Below, piece after piece: positions 1-13,200 of a stretch of DNA of 64,000 nt. The notes under the pieces were generated by a model. The model worked only from the letters and a program-made list of their open reading frames with translations. It was not told the DNA's origin and ran no database searches. The stretch is from Lineus longissimus (taxonomy: Eukaryota > Nemertea > Pilidiophora > Heteronemertea > Lineidae). The DNA lies in assembly GCF_910592395.1 (NCBI RefSeq), contig NC_088314.1, positions 868,001 through 932,000 of the forward strand. The letters run 5' to 3'. Position 1 is the first letter of the stretch; each line of letters starts with the position of its first letter. Made by a program: the position numbers and the translations under genes.

Positions 1-582
1 CCAGTTACTCTAAGCACGGGTTACTCTGGGCAGAGATGGGGTGTCAGTGTCTCTCTCAAGAGCGTACTGTCTGCAGGATGCTTCATCCAATACTAAAGAG
101 ACAGGGCTTTTAGCACCTCTGTAGGGATAATCACACATCGTAAGGATAGGATACAACACAAGTTTGAATGTCCTGGAATAATTCGCGTCTCTTTACGAGA
201 CTAAATCGGACGCTCTGTAATGTCACATCCTTCGAACTCGAGGGACACATAGATACACACATTGAGCGCCAGTTATTTTCCGTGAGTCGGAGAAATAGGA
301 CTTTGTCTGTAAAAAATGTTTATCTAGGCAGATTTCTCAAGCCCTCACGAGCGAAGATGTATAAAAGATGGTCTGTGGTGTCATGAAATCCTGCTTAAGT
401 TCAGTTACGCAATATTCGTAAATCGGCTCAATCATTGATACCATGATGACTATACAGATATAGGAAACCAGACAGAGCTCTTTAGAACTGTCGTCATACA
501 TAGACGTTGGTCTCCGCAAGGCTTGGAAAAACTGTCTCTTCTTCTCGATCGTCAACTGCTTACATACAAGTTGGCTATCTCA

Positions 583-962
583 TTCGGGGTTGAAACAGGA
601 TGCAAATTAAGTTACGGTACAGACTCTGGGCTATTTCGTCCCTGACCGCAGGCGTGAGGTATTTTTGGTGAAGAAGGTGCATTTGGTAAGTGCATAAATC
701 TCACTTTTCAAGAGTGTCCCCCACGCTGAGAGACCGAAGGACAAGAGACAAAGGCTGATGATATGTCATTCTGGATTGAAACGGGATGCAAATTAAGTTA
801 CGGTACAGACTCTGGGCAATTTCGTCCCTGTCCGCAGGCGTGAGGTATTTTGGTGAGGAAGGTGCATTTGGTGTCGTTTGGTAAGTGCATAAATCTAACA
901 TTTCGAGAGTGTCCCCCATGCTGAGAGACCGAAGGACAAGAGACAAAGCCTGATGATATGGC
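583..962 (+). repeat. Diverged tandem duplication, unit about 190 bp, with a third partial copy
   Basis: Unit 1 (583-768) and unit 2 (769-962) share blocks such as GATGCAAATTAAGTTACGG, TACAGACTCTGGGC, CGCAGGCGTGAGG and GAGAGACCGAAGGACAAGAG. A third degenerate partial copy of the unit end (GACCGAAGGACAAGAG, TGATATGACAAC) is at about 1083-1150. Unit 2 carries a small insertion (GTCGTTTG). It is non-coding. Confidence 0.85.
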
Positions 963-1318
963 AACTTTTATTGGGCAAGTATAAAATATATACAACAAAA
1001 CTTAGAATCAGTGGCCGGCATGCGGAATCAGAAAAGGCTGACCGTAAATTGTTGCACGTGAAGATAGTGTAGTGTGTTAATCGAACTTGTTGGGAGTGAT
1101 CCGCACACTTATTGACCGAAGGACAAGAGACGAAGGTTATGATATGACAACATTTATTTGGCAGGTACATACATATGAATAATGCAAAACTTGGAATACA
1201 ATAACACAACGTTGATACTGCTTGAGCCGCTTGAGCAAGCGCGTCAAGGGATCAGATGTTGGGTCAGTGCGCATGCGGGGCATGGGATGGAGGTTGGTGC
1301 ACTGAGTGTCGATAAGGA

Positions 1319-1339
1319 TGGGGGGGGGGGGGAGGGGGG
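1319..1339 (+). repeat. Poly-G tract
   Basis: A run of G broken by one A. It is a likely sequencing-unstable or G-quadruplex-prone site. Confidence 0.8.
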
Positions 1340-3057
1340 GCAAAGGCAAATGACAATAGCATAATAACAATTGAACAATGTACAAGTCGTAAGTAACCGT
1401 GACCGCTTTCAAGGTGGCAAGAACTGATTGCTGACCAAAACAATGACATATTCTGTTAACACCAATGGAGCATTCTCTTGTACTGTATTTTAGCCCAAAA
1501 CCGCCCAATCAAAATGGTGCAGAGACTCGATTGACGTTTATTGTCTTCAAGAGGAAATAGATCTCAAAACTGATATGGGCCTATAGTATAGATAATATCC
1601 TACCTAAAATATAGGCCTTCTGTTAAATTAGGCCTGCCTTAAGAAAAAAGAAAGAAAACCTACAACCAATTCCTCTTGAAAACAAATATGTCAATAAGGC
1701 TCATCCATGCATCATTTGAGTAAAACAATATAGAAACACATTTTTGCTGTGATCAAGATATAGCTCCATTGGTGTAATGTTGCACTTCTTGTGCTGTGAA
1801 ATAGCTCAGATACGGTAAATGGATTGCCACATTGAAAACGGAACAAGAAATAGCAATATTCTGGATCAGCGAGTACATACATAAAGTGCTATTGATTTCA
1901 GGAATAAGCACATATTTTGCAAGGTTCACTTTTAACAAAGAGTAACAATGTTCGATGTTTAATTTTCAGGGTCGAAAACAGGTGAGTGTCTACCCATTCT
2001 GAGCCAACAGCATGAATTACAACAAGAAAAGGGTCAATTCCATTGGGAACTGCTGTTCCCTGATCATGGCTCTTGACTACTGGCCTGGAATAGAAAGGGA
2101 AGATTTTGATACCAAGAAACATTGAAATATACAATTTAAGAAATTGAAGTATTTGATCATTTTTCATGACGTTTTTTTCAAAAATCTTCTCTATAGCATA
2201 TCAGTACTATGTCTATACACATGTTTATGTCTGTGACAGCCTCATTGGCACTAACAAGATGAATCAATTAAATTGAATTGTCAGGCAATGGTGGTCAACC
2301 TGCCTCGGGTTTGTCCCAATATCAGTCACATGATGACGGACCTAAAGCCTCATTTCATCAACTGTAGCCAGCTTATCGAATTTTATCTCATTTACCTCAA
2401 TTGTGTTCCACAAATCTGGCATCCTGAATATTTATCTCTCAGAAGTGGCCTCGGTCGCGTTGGCTCGATTCTTGGGACGGGACAGCGAAACCACACGAGA
2501 TGGAGCAATCCACCTGAAAAAATTGGAGACAATTCGAATGCTGCTTCAGTGAACAATGGGCGATCTGTTCAGGAGACGTCTTTCAAATCGCCTATTGTTT
2601 CATAAACGAGAGCTGGACAGACAGTTCCAGCTACCATTCGCAGATTTCCTTCTTCCAATGCATACATCGCGTTTTGTCTCGACCACACTTGCACAGCTAT
2701 TTACTTTAAGGTCACGTGCAGGTCTTATTGGTTATTGCTGGGGTGAAACAACTTGGTACTGCGGGACAGACTTACATGTCCACAAAACGCCATGTCACTG
2801 CTGGACTGACGTACAAGTCCACAAAACGCAGAATCGGACATGGACATCATTACCCCAGCAAGAACCCAATGTAACCCCACAAATAGGGCCGTTTATAATG
2901 TTTAAGACATGTTTATACAATAACAATGCTGAAGCTATTGCCCGCAGTGACCTTGCTAATGATTTTTATGTGGGAGGGGCCAGGGACCGTGACTATTGAT
3001 AAAGTCCTCACGATATTATATTCGTCAACAATGGGGCACAGACTTTCAGATATTTTC

Positions 3058-3235
3058 GTGACTGACCTATATTACCAGTACAGTCCAATATATATTTCTT
3101 TTTTTGACTGACCTCTATTACCAGTACAGTCCAATACATATTCTATTCTTCGTGACCGACCTATATTACCAGTACAGTCCAATATATATTTTATTTTTTC
3201 GTGACTGACCTATATTACCAGTACAGTCCAAAGAT
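3058..3235 (+). repeat. 48-bp minisatellite, about 3.7 copies
   Basis: Each unit begins GTGACTGACCTATATTACC and continues with AGTACAGTCCAATA plus a T-rich tail. Copies differ by a few bases. It is non-coding. Confidence 0.9.
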
Positions 3236-4097
3236 ACTATTTAGTCTGTATATTATTCTAGGGCTGGGGTGGGGGATGGGGAAATTCTCCAGTGACAAAC
3301 TTTTTGATTGTCATTCTGGTAAAAAAAAAACACGTCCAAAGAAGAAATTTATTCTCATAACTTTTAACAATGCTCGAAAAAAACTTTTAAAATGTTCATG
3401 TGGCGAGTCGCCACATGTACCGACTATACCTGTGGATCTAAATATATATATCATCATTGAAATCCTCAGAGAAATTAAACCAAGACAAAAAAGGGTTCCA
3501 TGCCCTTGGTTTCCATGTACCGCGAACGATGCTAACGATAGGGTTTAGCTGACAGGATTTGGCCACATGAACCCCTCCCTGTCCAGAAGACGCGGGGGTC
3601 GTCAGATCAATTTGAAACCGCCATGGACATCACTTCTTCCCCCTCACAAGTCGGTCGCGATGACCTCCATGTGCAAACCATTTTGGCTGTGGATGCCCTG
3701 GTAACCCATGTCGCCTAACCAGACATAGCGCGCTGCCTGACTAGAAGTTACCGCCTCTGAGACCCAGGGTTGAGACACTGGGGTCTGCCCCTAGCTGACA
3801 GGTGGCTGGAGATCCATATCATAGAGCATACCAACCGTACATAACCGGCTGGACTGGTACACCCTATCAGGCTCAGACTCCCCAACGGAGTCTATTGAGC
3901 GCAGCCGCAGCGCCAGTTAATATGGATGGATTTACGTCGTCAAATAACTGTCGACCTGATGAGCATTCGTTCACGGTACATAGAGTTTATCGGGGTTGGA
4001 GGCGAAGAGATAAGACCAGGAACTCCTATGGGGTCGCGGGCGCAATGCAACCCGAGGAACGAGATGCACCCAAAGTACAAACTCGAAAATAACTGGC

Positions 4098-6371
4098 TCA
4101 TCCTTCGCCATAGGTGTCAAGTATGTACCACTTATACAGACAGGCGTCATTAACGTTGGGTAACACCTCACAAGGAGCAATACCAAGCATTTTCAAGACC
4201 TCATATTTAGCGAAAAGGTGTGACAACAATGATAATATATCAGATCCAATACCAGTCCCTTGACCAAACCCAACCATTTCTTGAAAGTTCAAAGGACGTC
4301 GGGGCTTCTGAAAGAAAAAGTATTGGCCATGACAGCTACGGTAGATAGATCGAAGTGATAGATGGGCTAACTGTCTATCTGAAAAGGGCGGATAGCGAAT
4401 TTTTTTCCTGAACCTTTTGGGCACTTTTGTGTACATTGGGACTTTCAGCCAATCAGATTTCGACAAATACATGACGTCAGAAGTCTTAGAAACTTTAGAG
4501 CAGTTGGTGGAGCGCTCATCAGAAATGGCAAAATACGATGTTCGATCCAAAGGTCGTGAGTTCGAATCCGGTTGTGGACAACATTTTTCTTTTTCTTTTT
4601 TACTCTTTTTATTTTATTTTTATAACGCGTTGCTTTTCCCTTGTTATTAAGATTTTAGATATTTTAGTTATTTCTGCTGCCTGCAACATACCTACAGAAA
4701 GGACAATAACAATAGCCCATCACCAAGATTCAAGAGATAGTCCTTCAGATATCATATTGAGCATAAATATACATGTACAATGAGACTTGTCTCATGTGAA
4801 TGGTCTTCCTCCAGTAGGATAAGTTTCTCTGCAATGAGACTTGTCTTTCGATACTGCCTCGTGTGTATGGTCTTCCTACAGTATATTTTGATACTGTATG
4901 CTTCAAATTTGATCAAGCACAAAACAATACAAGCTTACTCCTAAGTTTCATGATGACGCCCCGATGACGACACAGATTTATCGGATTCTGATTGGATGAG
5001 AACCTGTGTACAAACAAATGTACACTGTACTGCCCGAAAGGTTCAGGAAAAAAATTACAGTCAGATATTAAAATGGTAACAAAATGGCCGAAATTCATCT
5101 TCGCGCACCATCTTTATACTTGTATAGGAGCGCTTTAGGTAAAACTCAATGGTGACGATATTATTACTGCTCCCGAAAGAGATTTTAAGTAGCCTAAGTC
5201 TTTTGTTTGCTGCTGGTTTGGTGCGGCTTTCAGCAGCTTCCTACCGACGGCACAAGGATATCTTTAAAAGTCACTACGTGACCGCAGGGCCAATGTATTG
5301 GTGTCATTATTCACATTTATCATCTTCGAGACCACGCGAAAACATACTTAAAGCTGACATACATGCATAAAAACCCAAACGACAAAGATACAAAACACAA
5401 ACGCCCGACCACCAAAAGACAAACTGCACTTAAAACATGATAGTTACAAGTCTCACTTGACTGCACAAACACAAGTTCATTGACGAGACCGGTCACAGAG
5501 AAAGAAAAAAATATTCCTCGAGCGGGTTCGAACTCGGAACCCTCGCCACTTCATCCTTTCCGTCTTTTCTAATTCGGTCGTTAGGGTTTTTATGGGTCAA
5601 GGTCCTCATCATACATATCACATGTCACAGTATCAAGGGCCGATTGGTTCAGAGATAGAATGTGTTATGAGCACGTGACACATTGCGCCAAGCACGTGGC
5701 GTGTGACGTCATAAAACATGGCAGACATGACCGATCGTCTCATTTTCTTGCTGCCAGAACGATATAGTACCATAGATAGGGTATGGGCTAACAGTGTCCT
5801 CCTTTCAAAGGTCAGCTGAGCCGAGTGTGGAAATATTCAGAACAGCAGTGGCGGATTTAGGGGTCCCGCATGAGTCATCCCGCTTTGATATTTTAGGGCA
5901 CCTCTCCTCAAGAACCCTCCCCCTCATTTTCAGGATTGCACCTTCGGCTCTATCATGAGTTCTCATTGGTGGGGCAGCGCCCCCCCCCCCCCCCGCTTCT
6001 TTCCCAAATTTTTGGATCCGCCACTGCTGCAGAGATGAGAAGTTTCAAAAGAATACATGTATGTGAGATCAAGGAAGTTTCGATAGAGAAAAAAAACTCA
6101 CCATGGTGGTGTTCACGTCGTAGCTTGTGATAAACCGATTGGGCAGCATTGGGTGTACATGTACTAGACAGGACAACGTGTCTGGCGTCTGCAAGAAATG
6201 AAAATGAAAAGATAAGATGAGATAAGATTGTACATTGTATCAGACAATAGTCGCAAAATTTGGGGAGAAAAAGTTGTGGAGAAATCAGGCTGAACTCACC
6301 AATGTTGAACCAGTGCTTCGACTTGGCGTCGACACAACTGAACGCTTGTGTTCCCAAAACCGGTCTGTCAT
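4098..6371 (-). CDS. Tentative three-exon small protein gene (unrecognised)
   Basis: Three pieces with consensus splice sites join in frame: 6371-6300 (ATG start, ends before GTGAGT), 6188-6102 (after TTGCAG, ends before GTGAGT) and 4307-4098 (after TTTCAG, ends TGA). The result is 122 residues including VHPMLPNRFITSYDVNTTM and RPLNFQEMVGFGQGTGIG. No family was recognised. The 1.8-kb second intron contains the hAT-like MITE and SINE remnants. The two upstream exons also stay open in a second frame, so the call is weak. Confidence 0.3.
4490..4600 (+). mobile_element. tRNA-derived SINE remnant
   Basis: An A-box-like TTGGTGGAGCGC at about 4504 and a B-box GAGTTCGAATCC at 4558-4569 are followed by a T-rich tail. 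The acceptor and T stems do not pair well, so it is not a working tRNA gene. Confidence 0.5.
4778..4885 (+). repeat. Diverged direct repeat, about 54 bp, two copies
   Basis: Both copies share CAATGAGACTTGTCT and ATGGTCTTCCT(C/A)CAGTA. They are non-coding. Confidence 0.6.
5495..5600 (-). mobile_element. Second tRNA-derived SINE-like remnant
   Basis: The minus strand carries the B-box GAGTTCGAACCC (5535-5524) followed by a T-rich end, as in the copy near 4.5 kb but in opposite orientation. The A box is poorly preserved. Confidence 0.35.
5843..6029. mobile_element. hAT-like MITE, 187 bp
   Basis: Perfect 14-bp terminal inverted repeats, CAGCAGTGGCGGAT at 5843-5856 and its inverse at 6016-6029, resemble CAGTGGCGGAT-type hAT termini. 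The interior is non-coding and includes a poly-C run near 5981-5995. Flanking 8-bp target duplications are not clear. Confidence 0.65.
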
Positions 6372-9300
6372 ACCAGGAGCACAGCCAAATTCAACGCCCG
6401 TATTGAGTACGTTACGTCAGAGAGGTAACCAAACCAATCATCTATTCAAATTGTGATTTTCAATCAAATTCATTGACCCATACAAGAAAATGCTCACAAT
6501 ACAAAGCTGATTGGTCAAATACTGAGGTCACGGTCGGATGAACCTATAAGTCGGACAACAAGTGACATAACTTCGCGGAAACTTGGCTTTTGTGGTATTT
6601 TTAAACAGTCTACGTGACGTAACATGATTGTTGAAATTTATAGTAGGCCTAAGTGGTATTCACACAAGGCAAACTTTTTGAAATTCAAGTTCAAGTTTGC
6701 GCACCGAGCGATTGAAAGTGGTCCGTTTTCGCGTATGTTGGGTGCGCTCAGATGAATTGATAGCTTATGCTGCTCCGCCTGTCTAGCTGAGAGTTATGGC
6801 TGGTCAAATCTCTATGCTGTGGCCACACCCAAAACTTTGGGGGGGGGGGGGGAATTCCCAAAAAACACCAAACTTCATAATTTTCTCCTATTCTATTCCT
6901 CTTATTTCAGCTCACGACCGCGAAGCATAAAAAAACGTCTTCCTGCTCGTGAGTCGTCTGTATTAGCACAAATAGCAAACGACGACCACATCAATCTTGT
7001 GCTCACAGTGAGTGACTAGACCTAACGGATTCCCGGGCTCACTGTCTGAGGGGAAACCCTGGATCCCTGCCCTGGAGAAGGGCTCCCCCATGTGAAACAG
7101 TTGTGTGAGTTCGCTGGAGCTCGCTCTTTACATATTACTAATAGATGTAATTATTGGAGTTGATTTGCTCAACTTAGCACCGTTCAAAAGTCTTGAAATT
7201 AACAGACGTGCTGTATATGTATGTGTTACCGGGGTTAATGGTCTTAATGGGGTGAGAGGCGGTACTGCCTGAAAGACACAACGGGAGTTCGCATTTAAGT
7301 ACGGAGCAAAACACCAAAGTTCCGAAGAACGGGAATTTATTAGCAGACGAACGCGATCAAATCCCGCGCGCGATTCCCCTGCGCATGCGCGAACCCGGCG
7401 GCGCGCCCGGCTCCTGCTGCCATCTACCGTTTTCCGAACGAACTGACGAAACATGTGAATTTGAAAAGGGCCTGCCTTACTGTTTTTTACAGCTTAATTG
7501 GCCCCCTCTCTCTCACAACCTGTACAGTTAGACACGCTCGAGGTATACAACCTGGTGGCACAAAGCCTGGCCAGTCTTTCACAACTGGTGGTATAGGCCT
7601 TTTACAACAAACAGCTGATCCATGTTGAAGGAGTTTCACAATTTGGTCACCTGTCGTTCACAACCAGTGGCTGGCGCAGCAGGTGGTAGACTTTTTTAGT
7701 ATAGTCCCCGTCTTTCACAGCCTGCAGAAAGGTGCAACAAGAGGAGGACAATCTGGTTCCCTGTCTTTCGGCTGGTAAAGCAGGAGTAATGGTCCCCGTC
7801 TTTCACACCTGGTCCCGTCGTTCACAACCGGTGGCTGGCGCAGCAGGTGGTAGACTTTTTTAGTAGTCCTCCGTCTTTCACAGCCTGTACGTGGACAGGT
7901 GCAACAAGAGGAATCTTGGAAGGTCCCCGTCATTTGCACATGTTGGCTGGTTTGGCTCTTGTGGCCTGTCTTGAAGACAGGTTCAACCTGCATGTCTGTG
8001 GAGACCACTCGGTAGACTGATTCAAGACCGGTCCAGCCAGACCGAATGGAGACCATCACTGTACCTCCAGTACATCATCTACCTGGGACAGCATCGGGAC
8101 GTGTCTGCCTCTGGCAGAGCTAATATCTTGCTGTTCTCCACCCACGGCCACCTTCACTCCGTTAAGAGAGCTTCCAGTGAAATAAGAACCAGAGGACTGT
8201 CATATGAACAGTATGTTTATTTGCATATAAACTACAATCATAGGAGAGCAACTGAAAACACTGTAGTTTGAGCACGACAACACGTCGACATCAAAATCAT
8301 TGCAGCTCAATTGCCTCTGGCTCTGACACCAATCAATATAATCACAACACTCGGTGGACGATGGAGCGTCTAATCAGAAAATATCACCACCAATGTATTA
8401 ACATTGGTCATTCATCTCTTTTAGGCTGTAAGACTACCTATATCATATACCTCACACCCAAACCCTCTGTATAATGCCATACTCCTTCATGACATGGATA
8501 CACTCCATGGGAGACAACATATCACTACAGAGAAAGACCTTCACAACACCAATTAAGCAAGGATTTTACTAACGATTTCAAGGTTAACTTTGTATTTTTC
8601 TTCCGACACGAAACTAATGTCATGATACATATACTTGTATGCTGCACCTTTGGTGCATGCACATGGTGTGTCAACAGTGATTTCGTACGATACGACAAGA
8701 GAAGTAACTAGTTCCCATGACGACTACAAGTAAACATATTGTCTACCAAAGATCACAGTCAGAAGTAATGGATGGTATTTACCAGCAGTATCTGCCAATG
8801 CACCTCAGTCATAACAGCAGACCAGACCTCAGGAGATCTTCATCAGCGTTGTATGTGTTCTTTCCACACCTCCAACGCCCCAGTCTTCTGAGTGTAAACA
8901 AATTATTGTGGGTACAATTACATGGACATGTCATTCTTCTAAAACCCTGTGGCATGCAGAAAACTTAGTCTTATAAACTTTGGATTACACACAATGTCAA
9001 ACTGGATGGAATGGTACGAGTAACAGGGTGGCATCATGAATCAGACACGTTAATCACTAAGATATGAAGCATTCTGTTTCACATCAGTTTGGGTCAAACA
9101 CTCATTTCTGACAAGAGCAGACGGCCTGCAACCAATTCAGCCCAAAACAACAGGCTGGTTTAATCTCTGTGACTTATAAATTCAAAAAGATGTTGAATAA
9201 GATGCGACTGCTTATTGTGCCACCACTGTTTGGGTCAAATACTCACTCGAAAAGTCTAATGCATTTCACCCTAAACCATATCAATTCGAACTTATTAACA

Positions 9301-10147
9301 TTTAATCATTGCAATATAATGATATAACATTGTCTTAAGTCGATTTAGAAAGGTTAAAACTGGTGCTACATTCATTGTCATGGACAAAGGAATCAGCAAA
9401 TTCCACTTCTTTGACACAATGACCACCAAGAAAATTAGATGTGCAAGGGAATTTGGGCCGAGTCTACTCTCTGTGAGAGTGCATGTAGGACAATGGTCAA
9501 CAAAAAAAGTACAATGTAATTACTTCAAAAGAACTGACAAAAGAATTAGTGAGTATCCTCTGACCTGTTGTGACGGTGTGGCAACTTAAAAAACCAAACA
9601 GAGATGAATTTCAAGCCGTACAGAAATAAATCTATCATCGAGTTCTCATTACTCCAACAGCAACAGGTATAACTATAATACAAACTATAACACCTACACA
9701 ATAAAGCACATAAATGATTCAAACCCACTTGGGGCAAAGCTTCTTGAATTGCCTATATTATTACAACAAATGACATCTATCAATGGCACATAAAGACTAC
9801 TCTTAATTAACTCCAGCTTCTATTTATCGATAAGCTTCTTATGGCAACACCTGTATCAGCCAAATCTGGATTTTAAAATGTTGATGGTCACCACAAAAAT
9901 CAGAATAACTAAATTATAAGGCATTTAATATATTTCAAGAAAGCATGTATTAATATTATAAATGGCCTGAATACATATGATTTATAGACACAAGCAACTC
10001 CAACAATAAACAAACCAATCTCTAGCAAATGCTTCAATTCCTGAAGCCAATATCAAGCCCATTCCACATCCAAAGCTCGATTGAATAAAGCTTTAAAATT
10101 TCCTTAATAAGTCCAGATTCCATCCAGAAATTTGCAAAAAAAAAACA
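6372..10147. other. Gene-poor spacer and HELZ2-like 3' flank
   Basis: No coding exon is supported. A poly-G run lies near 6839-6852 and a two-copy 160-bp repeat at 7655-7935. The stretch 8.1-10.1 kb is AT-rich and featureless to inspection, and could include a long 3' UTR of the HELZ2-like gene. Confidence 0.45.
7655..7935 (+). repeat. Tandem duplication, unit about 160 bp, in a CTTTCACA-rich tract
   Basis: Two copies share GTGGCTGGCGCAGCAGGTGG, TAGACTTTTTTAGTA and GTCTTTCACAGCCTG. Shorter CTTTCACA(A/G)CCTG echoes extend from about 7,510 to 7,935. It is non-coding. Confidence 0.75.
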
Positions 10148-10153
10148 TTTATT
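10148..10153 (-). terminator. Possible poly(A) signal of the HELZ2-like gene
   Basis: Minus-strand AATAAA about 100 nt after the TAA stop. It is followed by a T-rich run, which fits a 3' end. The 3' UTR could be longer, because nothing else claims 8.1-10.1 kb. Confidence 0.4.
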
Positions 10154-10252
10154 AACTGGGATGCAAAATGCAGTCCGTAAGATGAGAAATATTTCTCAAT
10201 CTTCCCTCCAGAAATCATCTCTGTCTTAGAACAGAAGATTAGCAAGCCGATG

Positions 10253-13200
10253 TTAGCGCAGGCCCATGAAGAGGTTGGCGTCAATGACCTTCTGCTGTGA
10301 GTTGTAATGGTCGAGGAGCGCTCTCCACATCTTATCGCATCGTAGCAGGTGCTGATTGCCTGAAAAAAGAGCGGAATAAGAATGAATCAACGTTGGAATC
10401 GTCGAGTTTTACATCAACCAAGGCAAAAACAAACAATAATGGACATGGGGAGTATTCACACCAACATTACTTGTCGACTTGGCTGACCAACTTCAAGTGC
10501 TGTGAGCAGTTTTCTAGTCAATCTGGAGCCTTCATTTTGAAGGACCAGATTATACTACAGACAATTTCAACATGACAGGTTCTTCCTATTTCAAGCACAG
10601 TAAAGAACTTACCAACAATAATGAGGCCCTTCTTGGCACGTGTTAAGCCAACATTGATCTGATTAACATCTGTGATGAATCCAAGATGGCGGCGAATCCA
10701 ACCGTTTGTTGGTCGCTTTTCAATCTCGCAGCGTGGCAGGGAGCGGACAGTCGATAGGATGACATAATCCCACTCTGAACCTGAAATAATGTATGATAGA
10801 TTATTTCCATTTCAGCTTTCCGTAAAGTAACTCTTCGAGTGTCTTTGGTGTGCGATGTAAACTTGATATTCTCAGCACCTCGGGGTCGAGGGCAGACCAA
10901 CATGCCACTGAGGAAGGGCATTGTGTGCTACAGTCTCAATCAAACCTTCAAATTGAACCAAAGATGACAGTAACTGAATGCACAACACACATGGTGCGTA
11001 TGCAGAAGAACCACTACATGGCCTCGTAACACAAAGCAGCACCATGATATTCCTTCACTTCACTCACCTTGGCTAGCAATAATGGTCGAAACATTAATTG
11101 CCGAGTGACCACATTCATTGAGGCGTTTCTCAACCTCGGCACACTGGGCACGATACTGCGTCAAGATGACAATATTCTTGGGTAAAACCTTGTATCTTAC
11201 GACCAAGGTACGTGCAAATCGAACCTGTAAACCAGAGAGAAGATTTTTTTCACTTTTTCTGCTCAAAATGAAGAGACATCATCATTCAGAATTTTGAACC
11301 TAGCGAAGTCCTACATACCGCTTGGCTTGCCTCCTCTTCATTACTGCGCGATGCTTCATTCCCCTCAGCAGACGCCACAGACAACTTAGCCTCCTTACCC
11401 ATCACGTGACAGAAGGCAACCGGCGCATTCCTACCAGTCGGACCAGGCCAGATATTAAGGTCTGACGGTAGTTGTTGGTCACCGCTTGCTCCCACTAGTT
11501 TGTCAACATAGAAATGTTTGGAGGGGAATGCAGCGATTGAGTTGTGCTGAAAGAGGACAGAAATTTGATCATTCTATCGGGACCAAACGCCGACTTCTTG
11601 TCGACTTCAATGCAACAAATCCAAGATGATTCATCTTGACTGGTATGAATGCAAACACAAATGACTGATATATTCAAATGTTACTCCTAAATGTCTTGGT
11701 GAAACTATTGGTGCCAAATATCTGTACTTCGAGATATTCTATTTGTATTCACAAAGGGCTTGAACTAGCCTTTTAAACAACATACCATTCTGTACTGGAT
11801 GGTCAACATGACAACCTTCTCCGCATAACGTTCAAATAACGAGATATCAAGACCAAGATCCTTTGCTTGATCACTGAGGATAATGGGTCTGAGCTGTTGG
11901 TGATCACCGATTAGAACCACTTGTGTTGGCCGTGATGTAACGATGGGGATCATACTCTCTGGCTCCTGGCACATACCACATTCGTCAATGATTACCTGAG
12001 GAAACAAAGCAAGCCAAGTTAAACAAAATCATTTCACCTTAGTGTACTTGTAAAATGCTGACCAAATTCTGAACACAGAAGAAGATGAAGAACCGCTGAT
12101 CCAAAAAGAAGTCAGGACCGCACAAACAAGACCTGTCATCATCAAAGAGAAGATGAAGCAGCCTGGCCTGACCTGGGCTGCCGACAAGCCAGGGTGAACT
12201 TTGGAAATGGCTGATTAATACAATTGCTGCCTCAAGACTTCTCTCCTGGACTTACTTGATTAAAACAAACAGACCTCTCTTCCTGAATCTTACGAAGCTT
12301 CGGCCCAGAACTAGCTGTGCAAGTGCACAGAACGATGTCAGCTCTCTTCAACTCTTCAATCTCGCACATCGTCACTAAATCCAGATACTCTGTCACTTCT
12401 TTCTCTGATACATTCTCCGGCTCATTACGGAATCTCTGGTCAAAGTCGGCCAATTTTGAAGCAAACGGTTTCTCTGGTTTACGTATGATGTAATGCAAGG
12501 CAATATCCTGGCTTTCTGCATTGACAGACGACTCGACTCCACTTTGGCGCCTCCTGGCAGACAAAGGCTCAACCGGGATGGGGAAATCTTGCCGTTCAAT
12601 ACGCTCGCTGTAAACTCTGACAAGGCGAGGGCAACGCCCACCAAGCCTCTGTAGATAACCTGTTAAAGACAGAGCAGCCCATCATAGCCAACCACCAAGT
12701 GATTTATCTTGAGGAATTGAGGACAAATTACTAGCGTTACTGGTCAAGTTGACAGTTGCTGTGCGGTCAGGCTGGGACAACAGTTCCACTGCTCCAGAGT
12801 TCCGGCAATGAGGCTTTGCTTTAGGAACTTAACCTGCAAGCAGTCAAAGTCTCTGATAGATGAAATCTTGATGTGGTACTCACCTGCAACAACATCAACA
12901 GACTTATTAGACGGTCCACAATAAAGAACCTGAGCCTTCTTGGCTTTCTTCTCCCCACTTAGGTCTCCAAACTGACGATTCAGGAGGCTGTACAAATATG
13001 CAATGCGGGCTCCTGTCTCAGTCTTTCCTGTCCCTGGGGGGCCTTGAATGATGGTTAAAGGTTGCGTCATAGCGGTGCGGATGGCCTTGATTTGATCTTG
13101 ATTAGGAGACTTTAATCCATGGAGGTCCTCCACCTTACAAAGAGCCTTCACCTGAGCTGACTGGGCATAACCTGGAAAGGCAATAAGAAATAAGATCCAC

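Larger units (their letters stand above)
1..4097. other. Gene-poor repeat-bearing flank
   Basis: No coding region is supported; the open frames present are short, overlap on both strands and lack conserved motifs. Repeats are listed separately. Confidence 0.5.

Noticed and set aside
3058-3235. CRISPR-like array
   Set aside because: Repeats are contiguous and diverged with no unique spacers, and the DNA is eukaryotic; it is a minisatellite.
4308-4550. Minus-strand open frame upstream of the possible exon at 4307
   Set aside because: It overlaps the tRNA-derived remnant and its codons show no family similarity; only the part after the acceptor was kept, tentatively.
4490-4575. Functional tRNA gene
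   Set aside because: A and B boxes are present but acceptor and T-stem pairing fail and no clear anticodon loop forms.
7128-7454. Minus-strand arginine-rich frame
   Set aside because: Composition follows a local GC-rich CGCGCGCG stretch; no splice partners or domain.
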